Source of the DNA: Dillenia suffruticosa
Taxonomy: Eukaryota; Streptophyta; Magnoliopsida; Dilleniales; Dilleniaceae
DNA length: 64,000 bases
Assembly (NCBI GenBank): GCA_033439265.1
Contig: JAVTVX010000034.1
Location: 13,964,501 to 14,028,500, forward strand
Direction of reading: 5' to 3'
The translations under genes were made by a program, and so were the position numbers. The notes under the pieces were generated by a model. It was not told the origin of the DNA and searched no databases. It saw only the letters and a list, made by a program, of their open reading frames with translations. Each line of letters opens with the position of its first letter. The first letter of the stretch is position 1. Positions 22,746-32,889 of this stretch are shown one piece after another.

Positions 22746-23649
22746 CGAACCCGGACCCGGAACCCGAGAGCTAGACTAGCATATAGCATGATCATTACAA
22801 TCGAATATCATCAAATTTTATATTGACAAGTGGATCGTATGACCTGCGAAGTACTAAGAGCTCAAGGGCCATATACCGGTTAAAGATATTCGGTAGCTCA
22901 CTTTCAATATAATTATAAGAACATTGTACCTCACCATACTCCATACTTCTTTTACTAGATATAATCAACGTATCTCTTATCCCTCAAACAATGTAAGAGT
23001 ATACTTCACTCAAGTCAAATATGATTCACAATTACGTCTCTAAAACTCTAAATCATAAACATAATTGGCCGACTTATGAATATAGAGTAATGTGTTGGTA
23101 AAAAATTGTCTTCCTTTCATGTACTAATTTTCAACTTCATCTTAGTTGCTTTCCTATAAATGCAACGTTAAACCAAATCAACCATGCTTTCTTGACAACA
23201 TGTTAAACTAGTAACACTAAAATCATATTTCAAGAAACAATTGAAAGTTCTAAGGGTATAAATTGAGATTAAATATGAACTTTCAGGTCTCACACAATGA
23301 AACATAAAAGGATGTATCACCCATTATCCATGTGGTCACATAAGCACATGTGGTTTGAAACATGTTCTACGATGCACATTCTTTCCACCTGGAAGCATAT
23401 GTCTTCTTTTCAAAATAATGCATTGTATAGATTTTAGTCCAAGTACACTCAATACTTGACCAAAGTTTTCCTTCTTACAAGTCCTCAAAATCTCACAAAA
23501 TTAAGAAAAACTCACACTTTGATTTTAGACAAGTTTAGTGGATTGTGGGAAATCCATTTCAATTATTACATATGTGTACATAATCGGTAATCTCATCTTA
23601 ATGTAATCCACTAAGGCGACATGTAAGTTAATCAATCCATGAATTAACA
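22746..23649. other. No gene seen; probable remains of the adjacent Copia element
   Basis: AT-rich sequence starting with a short G/C-rich CCCGAACCCGG run (about 22744-22765). It lies on the 3' side of the minus-strand Copia remains and may be their decayed continuation. No domain could be read. Confidence 0.4.
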
Positions 23650-24620
23650 TTGCCTCATCTGTACATGTCACATAGATAACAGAGGTGACTACTCGTGTGA
23701 GAGAGCCAATCTTAAAAACTTATCCAACGTACATTTAAATATGACATAAGAGCCAATCTTGATGAAGGTTCACAAATGCCTCACGGTCTCTAATTACATG
23801 GTCTATTGCTCCTAAGTCTACAATCTATACAGGATAAGATTTAGCCAACAGTATTAGAGACATATGCCATATTCAAAGAAACATTTTCAAGTGCTACTTT
23901 TTCTTGGCTCAGGGCATTCATGAGCAGAATGACCCAGAGCTTGGCAATTATAACTCTTTAACTTGCTTTTACATTGTTTCTTTTTGAAGTGCTTCCACCT
24001 GGTGTTATGCCCTAGATTATTCCTTTTGTAATTCATCCCTAGTCTCCTTTCCTTTCTAACTTTTGTTTTAATTCCTCTTACATGTAAAGGTCGAGTCTTT
24101 CTTGGAACTGGATTTTGTAATAAAAGAATGAGCCATGGATCTCACAGTACCGAGCCACTCATCCTTAGGCTCAAGTGGCTAGTAGCTCTGAGAAAGTTTT
24201 CACATTGTCATTTTGAGAAATTGGCTTTCAAGTGCTCTCATTTGTCAAGAAGTGATCAAATCAAGACTTGAAGTTGTTATTCATCAGAAAGGATATAACC
24301 AACTAATTTAAACTCTGTTCTCATGTTAAACATGACCCTTAAATATTGTTTGATACTATAAACACCTCATTTTTATAGGTAACAAACTTATGGTCAGTTG
24401 TCTAAAACGAGTCACATTAGTATATTTATATTTCTTCCTGAGGTATACCTAGAGGTCATGAGCAATCATATATTATTCACACTTACGAATCATGTCATCA
24501 AGCATGGGGCTAATCAAAATCGATTGAATAGTAGAATTTTTCTTTTTCCACAAGTGGTAAGATCTTGATTCCTTTCAAGGCATCTTGTTCTTCCAGCATA
24601 TACCAAATTTTGTGGTGTCA
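23650..24620 (-). mobile_element. Minus-strand Ty1/copia remains (gag zinc knuckle and protease)
   Basis: On the minus strand a CCHC-type knuckle remnant (CQALGHSAHEC) lies at about 23930-23965. Farther along the same strand, at about 23750-23830, is a copia protease start (IVDLGAIDHVIRDREAFV). The order knuckle then protease is that of Copia. The gag part upstream (to about 24600) is decayed. It is a strongly broken fossil with no readable integrase or RT and no assigned LTRs. Confidence 0.55.
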
Positions 24621-26452
24621 TATGTCATGCTTATCACCATTTTGTTTGTCACTTTTATTTAAGTCCACAATAATGAACTTTGATCTCATCTTCAAGGTTT
24701 TCAGAGTAGTGAATATAACTATTAATGCTCATATCATATATATAATTTTGTATTTGAAAATTATCATTAATGACATATTAACATTAGGTATAGAATCAAA
24801 AGTTTACTAAATTTTCAATTATCATCTATGATCCTAATGTGTGACTATCTCACATTTAATTTAATTGACAAAATTTAATAAGTTCTAGATGGGAATTTCT
24901 CAAATTCTTCTAACAAATAATTTCTCACTTAAATACGTAAAATATTTAAATAATATTTCAATTTTTTATGGGAACTGATTAAATTCTACCAATCAAAATT
25001 TTCTATTGAAGAGGCCTTTTTTTTTTGGCATACATGATCATCCAAATCAACAAATATAGCCAATATATGCTCAATAGAAAATTTATATTATATATCTCAA
25101 AAGTTTTTCTAATCATCATGGTTCAAATAGGCAATCATAATGTGCAAAAGAAAACATACGATTCATTACTTCGATTCAGGACATGTCCATTCAAGAAATC
25201 ATGTTCATCGTTTTCTTAGATAGTCTATCCGTAGAAAAAAAATCTCTTTATGGCATGTGGGCTTGAGCTATTTATGATTTGAAACGACCTTTCTTCATTT
25301 AGCTCTCTTTATTCTTGACACTCCACATTTTTATTAATATTGGCCTCACATCGTCAAGAATCTTGCTCCCTCTCTCGACAATCAACTCATCAATCGTGTT
25401 AATCCAATAAGTAGTGAGGGAATTTCTTAGTATATATGTCATTGCCCCCAAAAAGCATGACCTAGATCAAGGAGTTCCTAGTGTTTCTCTTCCACGATCT
25501 CCAAATAGTCTAGCAAAGTATGAAATGAGTCTATCTTATAAATCAATATTTAGCACAATTTTATCACACGCTCTGAACTTCTCAATGTTCCAGCTCTCCC
25601 CCAAAGAACTGTAACACTCCATTTGATTACCACCATTTCTCTAGAAAATGGAATAATATTAGGTTGGGCATACAAACAGTCATGAAAAATTTTAAAATAT
25701 CAATTGTAATGATTATGCTCAGTGTTCAATTAATTTATGTTGAAAAATGAATTTTTTATACATAAAGAAATGAGCATAAAATCAAATAGGTATAGAAAAT
25801 TTCATACAGGTAGCCAATAATACGAAAATAATTTTCTTAAGTTATACAAAAATTTTCATAATTTTTCTAGTACTAAAAATAATATTTTTGTAATTTTAAA
25901 CAATTTATATGTTTAAAAAGCAATAAAATTATTTTTTGACTCTGAAAAATAAATAAAAAATCACCAAAAATATGGAAAAACAAAAAATTATATTTGTAAA
26001 AGTTCCAAACTAAACGGAACCTTCATGCATCCCCACACACCGTCGTGGGTGGCTGTGCAAAAATTAAAAAAAAAAAGTTTGTGGTTGCTTATGCGCCTTT
26101 ACCGATGTATGATGTCCATGAGCTGTCTTTTCAATGGCTGACGGCTTTCAAGTTTTGGCTGACCCCATTTTCGATATTTCTAAGTTTGATGGTGGTTTTA
26201 GTTTTATAATGCCTAGAGTGTGGGATACATGCACTTTTGCTAAGAGTTGGGGAAGCCCAGAAAGCACCATTCAATTTCTTCTTTGTTCTCTCATTTTTCT
26301 GTAACCCAACCCTAACTTCAAACCTTCATATTTCTCTCATTTTTTAATCATTTTAAGAGTTCTTTATAAGATTGGAAAGCATTTTTTGAGAGGATTTTAA
26401 CTCACAAAGATCACTGCAAGATCTACGTTGTACGTAAAGTTATGGCGACTAG
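24621..26452. other. AT-rich region without a supported gene
   Basis: No domain is visible on either strand. A TGTAACACTCC motif at 25611 resembles the start of a Ty3/gypsy LTR, and a telomere-like CCCAACCCTAAC occurs near 26305. I found no matching end, so no LTR is called. Confidence 0.4.
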
Positions 26453-26512
26453 AATATTTTGATAGGGTTTGAAATATCTCACAATATTTTGATAGGGTTT
26501 GAAATATCTCAC
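26453..26512 (+). repeat. Two perfect 30-bp tandem copies
   Basis: The unit AATATTTTGATAGGGTTTGA plus ten further bases occurs twice without a difference (26453-26482 and 26483-26512). It lies at the left edge of the dispersed repeat that follows. Confidence 0.9.
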
Positions 26513-26865
26513 AAATTTTGACTTTTGTGTATTTTGGATTTAGGAAAGTGTCACAAAAATTGGATTATCTTCTTTTGTTCATAATCCAAATACTTTGGTG
26601 AAAAATAATCAATCCTCTATTCTATTTTGGAAATTGTGAGAAGAAATTCTGTATCTTTCCTTTTCTCACCCTTATCCTTTATGTCCCCTCTACTTTCCTC
26701 ATTTTTAATATATGCTTCAAAAAAGGAAGTGAAGTTGGGAATGGTTACAAAATAAGAAATGTAAGGGAGTTGAGGGGTGGTTTCCAAAAAACCACTCTCT
26801 CCCTTATTCAAATTCAAAGGAATGGGTCTTTGGATTATGGGTCTACCCTAATTGGTGGACTGTAC
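26480..26865. repeat. Dispersed repeat, copy 2
   Basis: Second copy of the 22385-22745 segment, 4.1 kb downstream in direct orientation. The pair brackets the minus-strand Copia remains, so they might be its LTRs, but I do not see the expected terminal motifs. Confidence 0.7.
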
Positions 26866-27589
26866 TCAATTTCCAACACATCTCACAAGGTTATGCAATA
26901 ATTCTGAAGAATATATGTGACTTGACTAGTATAAATTTATTGCCATCTGTTTTGGTATGTTTTGATTGTGTCTTTCAGTCATTTTATTTTCTTGCATTTA
27001 TTTTCAATCATCCTGATTGGTATAAACAAAGGGTTATGGAAAATTGGTAAGATTTGATGGTAAAGGAGTTTTGTAATTATTGTGATCTTAAGGAGATTTG
27101 AGACCTTGCTAACCCAAAATGTGCTTGCTTTGTTGTGGAGAATTATATTTATGTTAAAGAGTTAAATTCAAACACGAGTAATATCTTACGTATCCAAAGC
27201 AAAAGTAATTATGTTCAAAATAAAAATGGTAATTCATTTTTTTTCCACAATGATTACAAATACTACCAATATCTAGTAGGTTCGATAACTGTGCACCAGT
27301 TCAATTAAATAAGATATCGGATTTGAATCTTGTGTATGAGAAAACAGACACAGTGAGAGCTTTATCCCAAGCCCAAATCAGTTTGGATCAGATTTAATGA
27401 AACCCAACGTGATTACTAAATACCTATATTTTATAAAAATAAATAAATAAACACTATAAATTTGCTACGAACATTATAACCATAAATTAACAATATTTTA
27501 ATAATATTTAAGTTTTGAACACGAGATTTGCTATAACCATTATAACCATAAATTATAACAATATTTTGGTATGTTTTGAACTGCTTGGT
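26866..27589. other. No gene seen; short direct repeat at its end
   Basis: AT-rich. The phrase CATTATAACCATAAATTA recurs at about 27473 and 27538 next to the GC-rich block that follows. No coding sequence is supported. Confidence 0.5.
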
Positions 27590-27825
27590 GGCCAGAGCGG
27601 GTGCCCACGCTGGCATGGTCGGGTGCCCACGTGAGCGCTTGCCCCACGCACGGGCATGTGTGTAGCACTGTGCTTGCCCACACAATGGCATGGGCAGGCA
27701 CCCACGACACGCATGCTCATGCGGTGGCATGCCCGGACGCCCACGTGGTGTGCATGCCCCCGTGGTGACATGCGCGGGCGCCCATGTGGGCGCTTGCCTT
27801 ACGCAGTCATGTGCATGCCTTTTTT
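27590..27825. repeat. GC-rich minisatellite island
   Basis: About 235 bases of imperfectly repeated GGGTGCCCACG, GGCATG and GCTTGCC words, 22-40 bases apart, set in sequence that is otherwise strongly AT-rich. Open frames across it on both strands reflect the lack of A/T-rich stop codons and are not supported as proteins. Confidence 0.65.
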
Positions 27826-27929
27826 TTCGATGCAAAAAATGTTAGGACGCGGAATCAAACCTTTGATTCGAAACTTACAAACCTATTTCTATTATGTCAA
27901 CCACCATACCATAATGTTGTGATGCTTTA

Positions 27930-28085
27930 TTTTTTTTTGTTTTTTTTTTCCTCTCTTCCTTCCTATCTATCTCACTCTTTTTTTTTTTCCTATCTCACTT
28001 TCACCTCTTTTTTTCCTTCCTTACGTTACTCTCACCTCTATTTTTTTTCTTTGACTCATGTTTTTCTTTTTTTTCTATTCTCATT
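27930..28085. repeat. T/C-rich low-complexity tract
   Basis: Long T runs separated by CTC/CTT words. It is simple sequence without coding value. Confidence 0.7.
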
Positions 28086-28189
28086 GAATTTTTATACATG
28101 AATAAATTATGAGTTATTAGACGCATACCCGCGCTCGCGCTTGCCTGCGTGGTCCCCAACTTTCCATTATTACTACTACCTAGTATCAC

Positions 28190-28900
28190 AATTTTACCAG
28201 TGTTTATAAATTTACCACTTTATATATTTCACTCTAATAAATAATAATATTATCAAACTATAATAATACCAATTATCACTATATTTCACTCCCTTATCAC
28301 TATATTACCACTAATTAATACAAACTTACTACTAGTTATCACTATATATCTTTCCAATGAATAATAATATTATCAGAATATATTATCACTAATTATTACA
28401 AATTTATAATCAGTTATCATAAACACATGCTATCATTGTTATTATAAATGTCTATTCTTACTATATTATCACTAGTTATCACAAGCTTACCACTAATTAT
28501 TACTATATTTCACTCCAATGAATAATAATATCATCAAACTAAATTATCACTAATTATCATAAATTTACCGTAAATTATCATAAGCACCTATTATCACTAT
28601 ATTATTACTAGTTATAAAAAATTTACCATTAATTATCACTATATTTCACTACAATGAATAACAATATTATCACAAACATCATAAATATCTGTTATCGCTA
28701 TATTACCACTAATTATCACAACATTACTACTAGTTATCACTATATTTCACTCCTATGAATAATAATATTATCATATTATATTATCACTAATTATCACAAA
28801 TTTACTATATGTTTTCATAAAATTATCATGTTATAATAGCACACCACCTGTTATCACAAATTATTCTATGTTGTTGCAACTTATCACAAGATATCGCATA
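28190..28900. repeat. AT-rich minisatellite, units of about 100-160 bp
   Basis: The phrases ATATTTCACTCCAATGAATA and TTATCACTAATTATCAC recur near 28222, 28342, 28503, 28637 and 28739, with ACC/ATT variation between units. It is a decayed tandem array. Confidence 0.75.
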
Positions 28901-28904
28901 TACC

Positions 28905-29275
28905 ACATTTACCGACGAAAACTAATATATAGCATTTACAAATGGGATAATATATGCCATAGACTTATGCAAATGTATAATTAAGTAGACCCTAAAGAAG
29001 AGTCATATAGAGACCCTTTTCAAACCATTCCTAAAACTATCATATTTATTGAAGACAAACGATAACTTACGACATTGAATATCATTTTTACAGATGGTTG
29101 CACTAAGTTTACTGACAATTGATAAACTTTTCTCGACGCTACAATTTATACCGTTAAAAATGCATATATTTCTCAACGGTTTTGTCAAAAACATCTCTAC
29201 AAGGTATAACAAATCATCATTAAAGCTCATCGATAATAAAAGTTACCGTTAGCATAGGAATTTAATTTTGTAGTG
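28905..29275. mobile_element. Possible CACTA-type transposon end
   Basis: The segment ends at 29275 with TTTTGTAGTG, the reverse complement of a CACTACAAAA terminus, followed by TTT. Inside are several CCGACGAAAAC, TACCGTTA and CAACGGTTTTG words like the subterminal repeats of CACTA elements. No left end or transposase was identified, so the call is tentative. Confidence 0.35.
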
Positions 29276-31112
29276 TTTCTATAATAAATGATAAGTTGCC
29301 TCATATTAGCAAGATCGTGATCAATCGGGATATGATGTTCAATAAAAAGTCAACATGGGAATGGCAACAGATTCATATGTTTATTTTCCATATTTTGAAA
29401 ACTTTCTGACCATAACAAGTTATATTGAAGTAACTCTTTCCAGCTCACAAACTCCATCAATACCTCAAGAAGCCACTCGAACTGGACAAGCTCCAGGATG
29501 ACTCCATCAAGAAGAAATTCAGCTTCAATATCAAATTCAAAGGTTGGACCTTACGGAACCAAGATTCTTAAAGATATCTATAATGCGACTGAGATGGTAA
29601 ATAATTTTAATCTTTTTTGTACTTAAGCTAATGTTAAACCTTCAAATTTTGAAGAATGCAACAAAAATGAAAAGTGGGTTCAAATGATGGATAAAAATAT
29701 TCAAGCCATCAACAAGAATGACACCGGAAGTTAACAATGCTTCAAAATCATCATGAAGCAATCATAGTCAAATGGGTGTATAAAATAAATAAGAATCCAA
29801 AAAGTAGAGGTAGAGTGGTTAGAGACATGGCACTAACCATGTTGAAGTCTTTGCTCTAATGGTTAGACTTGAGATGATCTGATTGCTTATTTCAATGGCA
29901 ACACAAAAGAGATGGAGGATTGTCCAATTAGATATAAAGTCAGGCTTCCTTAGTGGTCATCTAGAAGAAGAAGTCTACATTAAACAACCCGGGATAGGTG
30001 ATCAAAAAACGTGAAACAAGATTCTAAGGTTAAAGAAGGCTTTGTACGACCTTAAGTAAGCTCCAAGAGCATGGAATAGCCATATCGACAAATATTTTCA
30101 AAAGAATAGATTCGCAAGGCACACTCTTGAGTATGACCTCTATGTGAAAGAAAATCAATATAATCTTTTATATATTTGCATATATGTAGATAATTTAATA
30201 TTCATCAAGAACAATATAAAAATGTTCAGCAAGTTCAAGATAGCCATGGTCAAGGAGTTTGAAATGATAGACATGGGCCTCATGTCCTATTATTTAGGCA
30301 TGGAGGTGATGCAATCAAAATATGAGATATTTTTTTCCAAATAAGGGTTTGCAAAAGAAATTTTGAAAAAGTTTTAGATGTTTGAATGCAAGCCGGTTGC
30401 CACACCAATGGAGTGCAGGTTAAAATTGTCAAAAATAATAGATACTAAAGTTATGCTGAATTCAACTCAATTCAAAAGTCTTGTGGAAGTCTCAGATATT
30501 TGACATGTATAAGATCGGACATTATGTTTGCTATTAACATCATTAGTCCGCTTATGGAGAATCCAACTGAATCACATATGAAGGTTTCCAAACAAATCCT
30601 CAGCTACATCAATTGAACCTTCGACAATGCATTATGGTGTATTAACAACTTTGCAGGAGATGTCCATGATAAAAATAGTACTATCACACATGTTTTCTTT
30701 ATGGGAAACAATGTCACCTCTTGGTGTTTCAAGAAACAACCAATGGTTACACTTTTTTTATGTGACTCCAATTATGTAGCTGTGATATCAAGTACTTCTC
30801 ATGTAATATGGCTGATAAGACTCATGAAAGAAACTCACTCAAAGTAAAAGGAGACAACATAGTTGATGATAAATATCAAGTCAAGTCAAGTCAAGTACCG
30901 ATAATAAATCTAGTATACTTTGAAAGAAGCAAACATATCGACACAAGATTCCATTTTATCCAAGATTGTGTTGCAAAGAAAAAGATCGAGTTTGAATATG
31001 TTAAGACATCGGGCCAAGTAGTTAATGTGTTCATTAAACTTCTTAACTCGGAGAATTTTCAAAAGTTGTGGATATGGCTTAATGTCATAGAAAAATCAAG
31101 TTTGATAGGGGG

Positions 31113-31610
31113 TGATGGAAAGAACTTGATATTATATAGAGAGAAAATAGCTATTTAGATGAGCCAACATGAGTGTAACGATGGAAGGATCAATTATTAT
31201 GAAAAATGTGGAAATAAGGAGTCATAAAAGTCTAACTATCTTATCAAAATCTAAAGAGTTAAGCTGAAAATTTTGGAACATGTGCAAAATGCCAAAGAAC
31301 AAGTATTTTTTGTGACTCAAAAAAAATTTATATGTGATTTTGTCTCTTTAGTTGCTAGATTCCTTGATGTACTTAATTGTAGCATTCAATAGTTGTATTA
31401 AATGTGGATTTAGAATAGAGTAGTATATAAATCTACCTTGGTATTTAGTTATAAACAAAGTTCAAGCAATTTACTCTAGCAATACAAGTAACTCAAGTAG
31501 TTTTTAGCTGTTATCTTCTCTTCTCTTCGAACTCCATCAAAGTTTCAATATTTTGAAAATCCAAGTCTCTAATTCTTAGTATAGAATTTGTAAACTTATT
31601 ATCCAACACA
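31113..31610 (+). repeat. Probable 3' LTR of that Copia fragment
   Basis: It begins TGATGG after a polypurine tract and ends CCAACACA. A TATA box (31424-31431) and a leader-like AT-rich stretch fall inside. There is no partner LTR in the window, so the exact ends are inferred. Confidence 0.5.
31424..31431 (+). promoter_or_regulatory. TATA box of the Copia LTR
   Basis: TATATAAA lies in the middle of the probable LTR, about 180 bases before its end, as expected for a short Copia LTR promoter. Confidence 0.4.
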
Positions 31611-31879
31611 GACTATGTTGTTTACGAGTGTTTTGCTGCCTTTTTACTTTGGAATGTCCGTGTTTCAATGCTTTTTTCCCTCTCTCCTCACTAAACTCCA
31701 ATAATACTCCTCTCTCTCTCTCTATCTCCCTGTCTCTCTTGTTCTTTAGTTCTTAGAGTGGACCCAAAGCGAGACCCAAAAGACACAAGTAACAAAGGAA
31801 AACTATAACAAAAGAACAAAAGTAATCACAAAAGAGCACAAAAACAATAGAGAAAACATCTAGTAGTTTCTCAAATTAT
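31611..31879. other. No gene seen
   Basis: Contains a CT-microsatellite (about 31712-31740) and A-rich sequence between the Copia LTR and the LINE-derived segment. Confidence 0.5.
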
Positions 31880-32600
31880 GTTTTTGTGTTGATTGAGGAG
31901 TAGAATAGGCCCCAATCTGAGGAGGATGATTGTGACCTAAACCTATTAGAAGGTTGACACATGAGTTTGCTCAACGGAGAGTATAAGAAATGGATGTGTG
32001 GTCATCCATGCACTTCTTTACCAAGTTATCATGATTCCTAGTGCTTGAGTAGGTTTTAGACAAGACAAAAACTACCACTTGTGAGTTCATCTCAATTTAG
32101 AGCCTTTGAAAGTTCTTTCGATGGACAATAGAAAGCCATAAAAATCCCCCATAGCTTGGATGAATCATATCATAGAGCCCCAAGTTCATGAAAAAACTTA
32201 TAATCCATTCATTGTTTGAATTTTTTACTATTTCTCCTATTGTAACTTCCCTTTTTTTCACACTACCATCCATATTTAGCTTGATAAACCTAGGGGAAGA
32301 AAGGGACCAAGAAACTAGAAGCTACTTGGCTAGACCAAGGGGAAGCCTTGATACTATTTCTGACAAATTCTTCTACAAGCTTAAGGCCTTGAAAAGAAAT
32401 TTCCTCCGACTTTAGAGGCTTTTTGAAAAGACTTTCATGTCTTTTGTTTTTCCAAATCCATCAAGATACAGGCCAAAGATAACTGCTTGAATTTTTTTAC
32501 CATTTGAAATTGTGCTTTGCTCTAACCCTAGTGAAGAGCTCATCCTAAAAAATCTAGTTTGTATTAAAAGTTCTCCAAAGTATGGATGTCTGTGGGCAAT
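31880..32600 (-). pseudogene. LINE-derived C-terminal segment with RNase H domain
   Basis: On the minus strand a WxIWKNKRHESLF stretch (about 32460-32430) matches the region after the zf-RVT motif in plant L1-type LINE proteins. It is followed by an RNase H domain: FIKLNMDGSVKKREVTIG (about 32310-32255), NSNNEWIISFFMNLGLYD, IEMNSQVVVF and ANSCVNLLIGLGHNHP (about 31960). The first catalytic Asp (DGS) is kept. The usual Glu (AELWG context) is replaced by PSYGG, and the third Asp (MDSQ) reads MNSQ. In-frame stops follow the KNFQRL and SYTLR stretches. It is non-functional. No poly-A tail was found, so it may be a captured or truncated copy. Confidence 0.75.
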
Positions 32601-32889
32601 CTCTTAGCAAATAAATAAGGGTTTATAATGAAAAATTACAAATATGGCATTGAAATCACCATAGCAAATTATTTAACCTTCTTTAAGCATTTGGTAGCAC
32701 TTCAAAAGATAATTTTAAGAGAAACTTGTTGAAAATGGTGAAGAATTAATTCAACTTGAGCATTGAACGTAAAGGGTCATTTTTTCAGCTTGCTTTTTTT
32801 TTAATGTAAAATGCATGCCTCTTAATCCATGCATTTGCTTTTCATGCATAACAATTAATGTGTGGTGTAGCTATTAGATTTTCTAGAAT
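32601..32889. other. No gene seen
   Basis: Short AT-rich stretch between the LINE segment and the next Copia gag. It could hold the decayed 5' end of that Copia element. Confidence 0.4.

Larger units (their letters stand above)
29283..31610 (+). mobile_element. Ty1/copia fragment: RT, RNase H and 3' LTR
   Basis: The + strand shows, in order, the post-integrase motif (VINRDMMFNKKSTWEW, about 29310), the RT start (EKWVQMMDKNIQAI, about 29670), the YVDNLIF region with the catalytic pair position (about 30185), a KEFEMIDMGLMSYYLGMEV stretch (about 30255-30310) and the RNase H end (RSKHIDTRFHFIQDCVA, about 30925). A purine tract GATAGGGGG precedes a probable LTR. Gag, protease and integrase are missing. 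The fossil has several breaks. Confidence 0.88.

Noticed and set aside
25611-25625. Start of a further Tekay-like LTR (TGTAACACTCC)
   Set aside because: The following sequence lacks the palindromes, the CT block and the GC block, and no matching end was seen.
27431-27835. 134-codon minus frame and 88-codon plus frame
   Set aside because: Both run through the GC-rich minisatellite. There is no domain and both strands are open.
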